Shown in pieces: positions 34,484-43,226 of a stretch of 64,000 nt of DNA. Position numbers and translations under genes: made by a program. Positions within the stretch are counted from its first letter, which is position 1. Each line of letters opens with the position of its first letter. A model generated the notes under the pieces. It ran no database searches and was not told the DNA's origin. It saw only the letters and a program-made list of their open reading frames with translations. This stretch comes from CAYQJL01 sp964573295 (GTDB taxonomy: Bacteria; Eisenbacteria; RBG-16-71-46; CAIMUX01; WJJG01), in contig CAZNJE010000019.1 in assembly GCA_964573295.1 (NCBI GenBank), positions 10,758 through 74,757 on the forward strand, in the 5' to 3' direction.

Positions 34484-37400
34484 ATGCTTCGCACCCAGGC
34501 AGGCAGCACGGCAAGGGTCAGGACCCTCGCGCTCATGACAGCGGTCATGACGGCGATCGTGGCGGTAGGCACCCCGTGGGCAGTGAGCGCAGGAGCGGCA
34601 GAGGGACACCCGGACAGTGCCCCGACGCAGATGATCTGGCTTTCCGAGCAGCTCGGGGTCCAGCCCGCGGATCGGCCGGGGGCGGCCTCCGCCGTTCCCC
34701 GACTCAGCGTTCTCGAGCAAAGCGCAGACGGTCTGGTTGTCGGCTTTGACCTGCCGGCGCTGCAGATCGAGTCCGTGCAGATCGCGGGGGAGACCTACCA
34801 GGCGCTCGGGATCGAGGGTGGAAACGCCCGCGGTGAGCTGGGCGAGCCGATGCTGCCAACCTTCTCGCGTTTCGTCCAGATTCCCGCGCGGTCGGGTGTG
34901 CGGGTCGAGGTCGTTGCCACCGAGACGGTCGAGATTCCGGGCGTTCTTCCCTTGCCCGCTCAGCCGGACCACACGGAGCCGGGCGGTCTGGCCGAGTTCG
35001 TGCGCAGCGAGATTGTGCGCAGCGAGATTGTGCGCAGCGAGATTGTCTACGCCCGCGACGGCTACGGCGCCGACCCGCAGGTGACGGCCGGTGAGCCTGG
35101 CCTGGCGCGTGACCTGCGCTTGGTGGCGGTCACCTTCTCCCCGGTGCGTTGCAACCCGGCGACCCAGACCATCGAGGTTGCGCGTCGGATGGAGGTCCGC
35201 GTGAGTTTCCAGGGCGAGGATCTACGCAGCGTGCCGTCGCGGCAGCACCAGATCATTCCCGCCTCCTTCGACACGATGTACCGCGAACTGGTCATCAACT
35301 ATGACGGACCGCGGGACAACCAGACCGTGGGACTGGGTTCCTACGTCATCGTCTGTCCCAGCAGCAGCTCGATTGTCGCGGCCGTCGAGCCGTTGGCTGA
35401 GTGGCGGTCCCGTAAGGGCTTCGATACCTACCTGGCCACGACCGCCGAGACCGGCTCGAGCTCGAACGAGATTCGCAACTGGCTCATGAATGCCTACCAG
35501 ACCTGGGACAACCCGCCCGAGTACATCACCCTGATCGGGGACACCGGCGGCAGCGTGGCCATCCCGTGCTTCTCACAGGGCGGCGGCGAGACCGACCACG
35601 ACTACAGCCAGCTCGACGGCGATGACATCCTGGCTGATGCACACGTGGGCCGGATCTCGGTCGACTCGGTCGATCAGCTCGAGGTCGCGGTTGCCAAGAT
35701 CATCGGGTACGAAAGCGAGCCCTACACGGGCAACAGCGAGTGGTTTACGAGCGCCTGCCTGGTCGGCGATCCCAGCTCCTCGGGTCCCACGACCATCCAG
35801 GCCATGCAGTGGCTCAAGGCCCGCTTGCTCGACTGGGGCTATACGCGCATCGACACGGTCTTCACGAGCCCCTTCGAGGCCCAGATGCGAGCCTCGCTCA
35901 ACTCGGGCGTGGGCGTGTTCGGCTACCGCGGCTACTGGCACATGAGCGGCTGGGACACGGGCGATATCTTCAGCCTCTACAATGACCACATGCTTCCGTA
36001 CTGCGTGAACCTAACCTGCGATACAGGCTCTTTCTCCAGCGGCACCGCCATCAGCGAGGCCTGGCTGCGGGCCGGTTCGGTGGATGAGCCCACCGGCGGC
36101 ATCGGCAGCATCGGAACGGCCACGATCTTCACCCACACGCGCTACAACAACTGCATGAACTACGGCGTGTGGCGTTCGATCTTTTGGGAAGACAACTTCA
36201 GCCTGGGCGCTTCGCTCACCCGCGGCAAGTACGAGCTCTATCTGAACTACCAGGAGCAGGATCCAGGGAATGCCCGGGACTTCACCCACTGGAACAATCT
36301 CATGGGAGATCCGGCCACCGAGATGTGGACCGGTTTCCCCGAGCCGATGACGGCGACCCACGATCCCGAGATTGCCCAAGGCGCCAACGCCTTCCGCGTG
36401 CGGGTGCAGAGCGGCGGCTTCCCGCTCGAAGGTGCCTACGTGCACATCTACAAGGACGGCGAGATCTTCTCCGGGGCCTACACGGGCCCGGACGGCTACG
36501 CCGACGTGCCGCTCGGCGTCGCAACGCTCGGGGATGCTTCGTTGACGGTCACCATGCACGACCACATGCCCTACCTGGCCACGGTGCCGGTGGTGGATCC
36601 CGAACGTTTCGTGGCCTACGAGAGCCACACGATCGACGACGACAACGTCGGCGGCAGCGCCGGCAACGGCGACGGGCTGCCCAACCCGACCGAGCGCATC
36701 GAGATCCCGGTCCAGGTACGCAACCTGGGTTCCCTGACGGCCAGCGACGTGACCGGCACGATCGCCAGCGACGACCGCTATGTGACGATCCTCGACGCGA
36801 CCGAGTCCTTCGGCACCTTGGCCGGGGGCGCCACCGCCTGGTCGCAGGAGGACTTCGACATCGAGCTCGCGCCAGGGGCGCCGAACGGGCACATCGTCTC
36901 CTTGGGGCTCACCCTCGAGTCCGGTGCCGAGAGCTGGTTTTCGCTCATCCAGTTCCCGGTCGTGGCGGCGGCTTTCCGGTACGTGTCGCACGAGCACAAC
37001 GGCTTCGGCACCCAGATGGATCCGGGCGAGTCGGGCACGCTGACCGTCTCGCTCTTCAACGAGGGGGATGCGACCGGCGCAAACGTGACGGCCACTCTGG
37101 TATCGGGGAGCACCTGGGTGGCGGTGACCGATGAGACCGGTAGCTTCGGTTCGATCGGCACCGGCCAGAGCGGTTCGAACGGAGGCGATTCCTTCGCGAT
37201 CAGCATCGCCGGCGATTGCTTCGATGGGCACATTGCCCCGATGGCGCTCGAGCTCGAGTTCTCTGATGGGGCGCAGGACACCGTGCACTTCGCGCTCAGC
37301 ATCGGCAGCGCTGACCAGCACGATCCCACCGGTCCGGACGCCTACGGCTACTACGCCTTTGATGACGGCGACACAGGCTATGTAGAAGCGCCAGGCTACG

Positions 37401-39448
37401 AGTGGATCGAGATCGCCGCGAACCACGGTGGACCGGGCACATCTCTTGGGCTCGGTGACTTCGGCTGGGGCCAGGACGACCTGGTGACGGTGGATCTGCC
37501 CTTCGAGTTCACCTACTACGGCGAGACCTTCGATCGGGTCACGATCTGTTCGAACGGCTGGATGGCGATGGGCATGACCTGGCTGGTCAACTACCGCAAC
37601 TGGAACATCCCGGCGCCGGGCGCCCCGCCCTTCATGCTCGCGCCGATGTGGGACAACTTCTATCAGAACGGCGACGATCAGGTCTATCAGTGGTACGACG
37701 AAGCCAATCACCGCTACATCGTCCAGTGGAGCCGCTTGCGCAACATGGAAGGAGATACCCAGAGCAACTTCGAAGCGATCCTCTACGATCCGGCCCACCA
37801 CACGACCGACACCGGGGACGGGGCTATCGTCTTCCAATACGAGACATTCAACAACTCGGACTACCTGCAGCAGTACTCGACGATCGGCATCCAGAACGGT
37901 GACAACTCGACCGGCGTGATGTACGGCTATTACAACTACTACAATGCCGGCGCGGCCCCGATCTCGAGCGGCACGGCGATCCGTTTCGTGCCGGTGGGGA
38001 ATGTGCCGCGCGGGACGCTCACCGGCACGGTCGTGAACCTGTCGATGGGCGGGGAGGGACTCGCCGAAGCCGAGATCCATGTCCTCGAGACCGGCCACAC
38101 CCTGGTCTCGGGCGAAGACGGCACCTATGGCGGCACGATCCCGACCGGTACCTACACACTCGTGGCCACGCACGCCGGCTTCACGGCCGACACGGCCTAC
38201 AGCGTGCCGGTGATCGAGGGCGAGACGACCGAGCGCAATTTCGCGCTTCTCGACATCGCCGGGCCGGCTTTCCATAACACGACCGACTACGGCAACACCA
38301 TCGACCCGGATGGCCCCTATGTCATCGAGACCGAGGTGGCCGAGTACTCGGGCATCGATGAGTTGAGCCTGTTCTATCGCACGCAGACCTCCGGCTGGAC
38401 CGAGGTGCCGCTCACCGCTCAGGGGGGCGACCTCTACAGCGCCGAGATTCCCGGCCAGCCGATCAACAGTCAGGTGAGGTATTACCTCCATGGGAGTGAC
38501 GTGGTTAGCAATGAAAGCACCGATCCCCCTGGGGCTCCGGAGGAGACCTACTCCTTCTTCGTGCTCATGCCGATCGTCAATACCGGCTTCGAGTCCGGTC
38601 CGGAAGGCTGGACGCACACGGTTGTCTCGGGTGGCTTCGAGGATCAGTGGCACTTGAGTGATCAGCTCAACCACACCCCCGCCGGCGCCCATGCCTGGAA
38701 GTTCGGCGACCAGGGCGACGGCGAGTATGCCAATCTCGCCGACGGCGCGTTGCTCACCCCCGCCTTCGAGCTGGACGGTACGGCCGTGGTGGAGTTCTGG
38801 CACTGGATCGACACCGAGGTGAGCGGGAGCTATCCGGGCTACGCCTATGACGGCGGCCTGATCGAGTATGCGGTCGACGGCGGTGCCTGGACACAGATCG
38901 AGCCCGAGGGCGGCTATCCGTACCGTATCCGCGAGGGCTCGACGCCGGGGCCGTTCCCGGCCGAGACCCAGGTGTTTGCGGGCCAGCAGGACTGGACGCT
39001 CGAGCGCATCGAGTTGCCCGAGTTGACCGGCACCGTGCAGTTGCGGTTCCGCTTCGGTTCCGATGGCGCCGTGGGGGAGGAGGGCTGGTTCATTGACGAT
39101 GTCCTCATCATCGGCAACGAGCCGGATCTTTCCGACGCCCGCGAGCTGCCTCTGATACCGGATCGGGTCGTGCTCTACCAGAATCAGCCCAATCCGTTCC
39201 GCAGCGGCGATCGCGCGACGACGATTCGTTTCCAGCTGCCCGAGACCGCACCGGTCTCGCTCAAGATTCTGGACGTGAGCGGTCGACTGGTACGCACCCT
39301 GGCGCACGAGTCATTCGAGGCGGGACCGCATACAGTGCAGTGGGACGGCCGCAATGACCGCGGCGAGCACATGGGCAGCGGCGTGTTCTTCTACGTGCTT
39401 TCGGCGGGCAAGGAAGAAGCCGCACGTCAGATGCTGCTCTTGCGGTAG
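34484..39448 (+). CDS. Gingipain-type (C25) secreted protein, multidomain, FlgD-like tail
   Basis: GGAGGAGG lies 4 nt before the ATG at 34484. The 1654-residue product has a signal peptide, a C25-type propeptide (residues 65-275, with an in-frame RSEIV repeat) and a C25 peptidase domain (about 280-625). Ig-like/CARDB domains follow (625-940), then a region with GDFGWGQDDLVTVDLPFEF. A carboxypeptidase-regulatory-like domain (GTLTGTVVNLSMGGEGLAEA) and an immune-inhibitor-A-like jelly roll come next, then the C-terminal sorting-type domain (YQNQPNPFRSGD, ILDVSGRLVRTL, ending MLLLR). The catalytic Cys is in LTCDTGSF (36017-36019). The usual GHG is GYWH, so the His is displaced by two and activity is uncertain. 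Confidence 0.88.
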   Translation: MLRTQAGSTARVRTLALMTAVMTAIVAVGTPWAVSAGAAEGHPDSAPTQMIWLSEQLGVQPADRPGAASAVPRLSVLEQSADGLVVGFDLPALQIESVQIAGETYQALGIEGGNARGELGEPMLPTFSRFVQIPARSGVRVEVVATETVEIPGVLPLPAQPDHTEPGGLAEFVRSEIVRSEIVRSEIVYARDGYGADPQVTAGEPGLARDLRLVAVTFSPVRCNPATQTIEVARRMEVRVSFQGEDLRSVPSRQHQIIPASFDTMYRELVINYDGPRDNQTVGLGSYVIVCPSSSSIVAAVEPLAEWRSRKGFDTYLATTAETGSSSNEIRNWLMNAYQTWDNPPEYITLIGDTGGSVAIPCFSQGGGETDHDYSQLDGDDILADAHVGRISVDSVDQLEVAVAKIIGYESEPYTGNSEWFTSACLVGDPSSSGPTTIQAMQWLKARLLDWGYTRIDTVFTSPFEAQMRASLNSGVGVFGYRGYWHMSGWDTGDIFSLYNDHMLPYCVNLTCDTGSFSSGTAISEAWLRAGSVDEPTGGIGSIGTATIFTHTRYNNCMNYGVWRSIFWEDNFSLGASLTRGKYELYLNYQEQDPGNARDFTHWNNLMGDPATEMWTGFPEPMTATHDPEIAQGANAFRVRVQSGGFPLEGAYVHIYKDGEIFSGAYTGPDGYADVPLGVATLGDASLTVTMHDHMPYLATVPVVDPERFVAYESHTIDDDNVGGSAGNGDGLPNPTERIEIPVQVRNLGSLTASDVTGTIASDDRYVTILDATESFGTLAGGATAWSQEDFDIELAPGAPNGHIVSLGLTLESGAESWFSLIQFPVVAAAFRYVSHEHNGFGTQMDPGESGTLTVSLFNEGDATGANVTATLVSGSTWVAVTDETGSFGSIGTGQSGSNGGDSFAISIAGDCFDGHIAPMALELEFSDGAQDTVHFALSIGSADQHDPTGPDAYGYYAFDDGDTGYVEAPGYEWIEIAANHGGPGTSLGLGDFGWGQDDLVTVDLPFEFTYYGETFDRVTICSNGWMAMGMTWLVNYRNWNIPAPGAPPFMLAPMWDNFYQNGDDQVYQWYDEANHRYIVQWSRLRNMEGDTQSNFEAILYDPAHHTTDTGDGAIVFQYETFNNSDYLQQYSTIGIQNGDNSTGVMYGYYNYYNAGAAPISSGTAIRFVPVGNVPRGTLTGTVVNLSMGGEGLAEAEIHVLETGHTLVSGEDGTYGGTIPTGTYTLVATHAGFTADTAYSVPVIEGETTERNFALLDIAGPAFHNTTDYGNTIDPDGPYVIETEVAEYSGIDELSLFYRTQTSGWTEVPLTAQGGDLYSAEIPGQPINSQVRYYLHGSDVVSNESTDPPGAPEETYSFFVLMPIVNTGFESGPEGWTHTVVSGGFEDQWHLSDQLNHTPAGAHAWKFGDQGDGEYANLADGALLTPAFELDGTAVVEFWHWIDTEVSGSYPGYAYDGGLIEYAVDGGAWTQIEPEGGYPYRIREGSTPGPFPAETQVFAGQQDWTLERIELPELTGTVQLRFRFGSDGAVGEEGWFIDDVLIIGNEPDLSDARELPLIPDRVVLYQNQPNPFRSGDRATTIRFQLPETAPVSLKILDVSGRLVRTLAHESFEAGPHTVQWDGRNDRGEHMGSGVFFYVLSAGKEEAARQMLLLR
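35000..35044. repeat. Tandem array, 15-nt unit x3, in frame
   Basis: Three perfect gtgcgcagcgagatt units encode RSEIV three times in the propeptide of the C25 protein. Confidence 0.93.
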
Positions 39449-39700
39449 CAGCGGTAGCGGTGGCATCAGCGGTGGCGGTGGCATCAGCGGTAGCGGTGGC
39501 ATCTGCGGTGGCGGTGGCGTCAGCGGTAGNNNNNNNNNNNNNNNNNNNNNNNNNNNNNNNNNNNNNNNNNNNNNNNNNNNNNNNNNNNNNNNNNNNNNNN
39601 NNNNNNNNNNNNNNNNNNNNNNNNNNNNNATCTGCGGTGGCGGTGGCGTCAGCGGTAGCGGTGGTATCAGCGGTGGCGGTGGTAGCTGCAGGGGCAGCGC
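39449..39700. repeat. Tandem array, 18-nt unit, with 100-N gap
   Basis: Units of gcggtagcggtggcatca and variants start right at the stop of the C25 gene. Ns occupy 39530-39629, with the same repeat on both sides, so the true array length is unknown. Confidence 0.9.
39530..39629. other. 100-N assembly gap inside an array
   Basis: Exactly 100 Ns, a conventional unknown-length gap, lie within the 18-nt array. Confidence 0.97.
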
Positions 39701-40274
39701 CATCTGAGGTGGCGGCTGCGGTGATGGCAGTCAGGCTGTGGTAGCTTCGGGAGCGTGCATGGCCCTCGTGGCGCCCATGGCCCTCGTGGCGCCCATGGCG
39801 ATCTGCCGTGGCCAGCCCGCGGGGACAGCCCGGTGCTACCCGCCGTCGAGAGAAAAGGTGGCCAGCCGCATACATGCTGCGGCTGGCTACGAACCTACGC
39901 CGGCCGCCGACCCACTGGAGGACCTCATCCTACCGCGGGCCTTCGACCCGCGGCGGACACCCGATCTACGGCGGGCCTTCGACCTGCGGCGGACACCCGG
40001 CCCACAGCAGGCCCCCGCCACGGATTCGCACCGGCCCACGGCTCGTCGGTGAAGGTCGATTGCCCTGCGGCCATGTCTTGATCGCTCGGCCAGGGTCCTG
40101 AGTATGTCTCGTCTTGGCGTTCACCGAAGGCGTCATCGTCTCGCTGGATTATGCAACAAACATGCACAATGTTTCGAGAAATGGATTCCGGCATCTTCGT
40201 GTAACAGCTTCTACTAGAATCAATTACAGATTTCAAGTTTGACAGATTCGAACGCGTATCCTTCACATGACGGC
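39701..40274. other. Long intergenic region with decayed repeats and an AT-rich end
   Basis: It holds two 18-nt units of catggccctcgtggcgcc (39757-39795) and a degenerate repeat around ccttcgacctgcggcggaca (39930-40010). An AT-rich unique stretch (40140-40265) includes a lone TTGACA. Open frames here are repeat translations, and I see no gene. Confidence 0.55.
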
Positions 40275-40751
40275 CTAACGATCTTCGCCCAGTGCGGTCA
40301 TCGCCTTCGGCACAGTGTCCTTCGGGCTCACTTTGTACCAGGCCTCGATGATCTTGCCCTGCTCATCAATCAGGAACGAACTGCGGATGACGCCCTCGTA
40401 GGACTTGCCGTACATCTTCCTCTCGCCGAAGGCACCGAACGCTTTTGCTGTCTTGTGGTTCGGATCCGACAGCAGCGGGAATCCGAGCGAGTACTTCTCG
40501 TCGAACTTGAGCTGCGCGGCGGGCTGATCCGGACTGATGCCCACCACATCGACACCCAGGCTGCCGAAGTCCTCACTCGCATCGCGCACGTTGCAGGACT
40601 GTGTCGTGCAACCCGGCGTTTTGGCCTTGGGGTAGAAGTAGACAAGCAACTTACGTCCTTTGTAGTCGCTTGACTTGACCTTCTTCCCGTTCTGGTCCAG
40701 CAGGGAGAAGCTCGGCGCTTTCTTGCCGGCTTCGAGCATGCTCGCACTCAT
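40275..40751 (-). CDS. bcp: Peroxiredoxin, Bcp/PrxQ type
   Basis: This thiol peroxidase reduces hydrogen and organic peroxides. The 158-residue protein has the peroxidatic Cys48 in AKTPGCTTQSC and a resolving Cys53 five residues later, the atypical two-cysteine PrxQ arrangement, and PLLSDPNHKTAKAFG. GAGGAG lies 6 nt before the ATG. The leader upstream is a 12-nt array whose units (gaatgaacgagg on the sense strand) themselves resemble ribosome-binding sites. Confidence 0.95.
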   Translation of the reverse strand: MSASMLEAGKKAPSFSLLDQNGKKVKSSDYKGRKLLVYFYPKAKTPGCTTQSCNVRDASEDFGSLGVDVVGISPDQPAAQLKFDEKYSLGFPLLSDPNHKTAKAFGAFGERKMYGKSYEGVIRSSFLIDEQGKIIEAWYKVSPKDTVPKAMTALGEDR

Positions 40752-40761
40752 CGCTCACTCC

Positions 40762-40895
40762 TCGTTCATTCCTCGGTTCCTTCCTCGGTTCACTCCTCGT
40801 TCATTCCTACGTTCATTCCTACGTTCATTCCTACGTTCATTCCTACGTTCATTCCTCGGTTCACCCCCTCGTTGCTTCATTTCTCGTTCATTCCT
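40762..40895. repeat. Tandem array, 12-nt unit, upstream of bcp
   Basis: Clean gttcattcctac units at 40799-40846 are flanked by decayed ones. It occupies the 5' leader of the peroxiredoxin gene. Confidence 0.9.
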
Positions 40896-40946
40896 GTTGG
40901 TACCATCTACCGGGCTATGCGATCTGCCTACCGTTCGGTTCGCTGC

Positions 40947-41064
40947 CCATCGCGCGCACGGTGCGACGTCCATGACGTGCCCGGGGCAACGTCCATCGCG
41001 CGCACGGTGCGACGTCCATGACGTGCCCGGGGCAACGTCCATCGCGTGCCCGGTGCCACCAATC
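40947..41064. repeat. Tandem array, 46-nt unit x2.5
   Basis: Units begin at 40947, 40993 and 41039 with ccatcgcgcgcacggtgcga. The array stops 4 nt before the end of the ALDH gene. Confidence 0.93.
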
Positions 41065-41067
41065 GGA

Positions 41068-42630
41068 TCATTCCCCGAAGCGGATGCCCTGTGCCAGCGG
41101 CAGCTCGCTGCCGTAGTTGACCGTGTTCGTCTGTCGCCGCATGTAAGCCTTCCAGGCGTCGCTGCCGGCCTCGCGGCCCCCGCCGGTTTCCTTCTCGCCG
41201 CCGAAGGCCCCGCCGATCTCCGCCCCCGAGGTGCCAAGGTTGACGTTGGCAATCCCGCAATCGGAGCCGGTCTGGCTGACGAAGCGCTCGCCCTCACGGA
41301 CGTCGTTCGTGAAGATAGCGCTCGAGAGTCCCTGCGGCACCTCATTGTGCCAGGCCAGCACTTCTTCGAAGTCAGTGTACTCGATCATATACAGGATCGG
41401 GGCGAAGGTCTCCTGGTGCACGATGTCCCAGTCGTGCTGGGCACGCACGATCGTGGGCATGACGAAGTGGCCGGGCCCATCGACTCGCTCGCCCCCGGTG
41501 AGGATCTCGCCGCCATGGGCGCGCACTTCATCCAGGGCAGACATCATGTCGTCGACGGCCGCCTCACTCACCAACGGGCCCATCAGCGTATTCTCATCCA
41601 ACGGGTCCCCGATGCGTACCTGCCGATAGGCATCCAGGAGTTGTTTCGTGAAGGTCTTGCGCACGTCCTGATGGACGAAGACCCGTCGCGTGGAGGTGCA
41701 GCGCTGGCCAGCGGTGCCCACCGCACCGAAGAGCACCGACCGGACCGCCATCTCCAGGTCGGCGCTGGGGGTGACGATGACGGCGTTGTTGCCGCCCAGC
41801 TCCAGAATCGTGCGCCCCAGTCGTCCCGCCACTACCTGGCTCACGTGCTTGCCCATGCGGGTAGAGCCGGTGAAGGAGACGAGCGGGATACGCGTATCCT
41901 GGATCATCCGCTCCCCGACGCTGCGGCCGCTGCCCACTACGAGGTTGAAGAGACCGGTGACGCCATGCGCGGCGGCCACCTCGTTGGCGATGTGTTGCAC
42001 GGCGATTGCCGTGAGCGGTGTCTCCGAAGACGGCTTCCAGATGACGGGATTTCCGCAGACCGCCGCCAGCGCCGCGTTCCAGGCCCAGACGGCCACCGGG
42101 AAGTTGAACGCGGTGATCACGCTGATCGGCCCCAGCGGATGCCACTGCTCCATCATACGGTGCTCGGGCCGCTCGGACTGGATGGTGAGACCGTAGAGCT
42201 GGCGGGAGAGTCCTTGGGCGAAGTCGGCCATGTCGATCATCTCCTGAACCTCGCCCCAGCCCTCCTGGACGATCTTGCCCATCTCGAGGCTCACGAGCCG
42301 GCCCAGCGCATCCTTCTTCTCCCGCAGGGCGTCGCCCAGATCGCGCACCAGGAGTCCACGCCTCGGCGCCGGGACGGTGCGCCACTGCGCGAAGGCCTCC
42401 TGAGCGGCCTGGACGACCTCCTCGTAGTCCTCCTCGCTCGCCAAACGTACCGCGGCGATCGGCTCACCCGTGGCGGGCTCGTAAGAGGTCAAAAGGGTGC
42501 GATCCTCCCGCTTGAGCCAGTTGTCGGGCCCCGTGCAGGTGCCGGCATTCTCGGCTTCGATGCCCAGTTCGCGCAGGAAGCCGTATCGTTCCAGTGCGTG
42601 ATGGGTTGCGGGCTTGCTAACGGTAGTCAT
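41068..42630 (-). CDS. Aldehyde dehydrogenase, ALDH7 (antiquitin) type
   Basis: The 520-residue enzyme has NAD-site FTGSTRMG, the catalytic Glu in LELGGNNAVIV and the catalytic Cys in GTAGQRCTSTRR. N-terminal YGFLRELGIEAEN and the C-terminal GGEKETGGGREAGSDAWK are typical of ALDH7. This group oxidises alpha-aminoadipate semialdehyde in lysine catabolism and related aldehydes. The start is the ATG at 42630, with GGAG 7 nt upstream. The longer frame upstream translates a 10-nt array and is rejected. No lysine genes are adjacent. Confidence 0.93.
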   Translation of the reverse strand: MTTVSKPATHHALERYGFLRELGIEAENAGTCTGPDNWLKREDRTLLTSYEPATGEPIAAVRLASEEDYEEVVQAAQEAFAQWRTVPAPRRGLLVRDLGDALREKKDALGRLVSLEMGKIVQEGWGEVQEMIDMADFAQGLSRQLYGLTIQSERPEHRMMEQWHPLGPISVITAFNFPVAVWAWNAALAAVCGNPVIWKPSSETPLTAIAVQHIANEVAAAHGVTGLFNLVVGSGRSVGERMIQDTRIPLVSFTGSTRMGKHVSQVVAGRLGRTILELGGNNAVIVTPSADLEMAVRSVLFGAVGTAGQRCTSTRRVFVHQDVRKTFTKQLLDAYRQVRIGDPLDENTLMGPLVSEAAVDDMMSALDEVRAHGGEILTGGERVDGPGHFVMPTIVRAQHDWDIVHQETFAPILYMIEYTDFEEVLAWHNEVPQGLSSAIFTNDVREGERFVSQTGSDCGIANVNLGTSGAEIGGAFGGEKETGGGREAGSDAWKAYMRRQTNTVNYGSELPLAQGIRFGE

Positions 42631-42740
42631 ATTGTAACTCCAATCATTGCAAAGAATTATGTGTATCGTGCCCGCCGGCCATGTCCACGATCTGCCGTGG
42701 CCCCAATTGGTCGGGCGGCCGCCAGGCATCGATCGGCGCC

Positions 42741-42850
42741 AATCTTCTGCAATCTTCTGCGATCTCCTGGAATCTCCTGCAATCTCCTGCGACCTCCTGC
42801 GATCGCCTGCGATTGCCGTCAACCTTCTACGATCTCCTGCAATCTCGTGT
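42741..42850. repeat. Tandem array, 10-nt unit x11
   Basis: Eleven consecutive 10-nt units (aatctcctgc, gatctcctgc and variants) keep exact register from 42741 to 42850, upstream of the ALDH gene. Confidence 0.93.
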
Positions 42851-42924
42851 AATGTCCACAATTATTGTAGACTTTGAGTTCCCTGGGAACGGTGTGGGCA
42901 GGATGCCGGCGTGAGTTGGGCCAC

Positions 42925-43226
42925 GCACGTTAGTCTGACCCGTATCAGACCCGTATCAGCCTGNNNNNNNNNNNNNNNNNNNNNNNNNNNNNNNNNNNNN
43001 NNNNNNNNNNNNNNNNNNNNNNNNNNNNNNNNNNNNNNNNNNNNNNNNNNNNNNNNNNNNNNNATCCGTGCCAGTCTGACCCGCGTGATCCGTGCCAGTC
43101 TGACCCGCGTGATCCGTGCCAGTCTGACCCGCGTGATCCGTGTCAGCCGGATCCGTGTGAGTCGGATCCGTTTCAGGGAGATCCGACTCAGCCTGAGCCA
43201 TGTGATCCGTGCCAGTCTGACTCGTG
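42925..43226. repeat. Tandem array, 12/24-nt unit, with 100-N gap
   Basis: Three 24-nt units of gatccgtgccagtctgaccc plus gcgt after the gap are followed by decayed units up to the glycerate kinase stop, whose last codons are repeat-derived. Ns fill 42964-43063. Confidence 0.9.
42964..43063. other. 100-N assembly gap inside an array
   Basis: One hundred Ns lie between repeat units of the same family. Confidence 0.97.

Noticed and set aside
36011..39307. Antisense open frame of 1098 codons across the C25 gene
   Set aside because: It is the reverse complement of a well-supported gene in GC-rich DNA, with no domain, start site or export signal of its own.
40230..40265. TTGACA in the AT-rich stretch as a plus-strand promoter
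   Set aside because: No acceptable -10 lies at the right distance and the next gene is on the opposite strand.
42631..42861. N-terminal extension of the ALDH gene
   Set aside because: It translates a 10-nt array and lies upstream of the good ribosome-binding site for the ATG at 42630.
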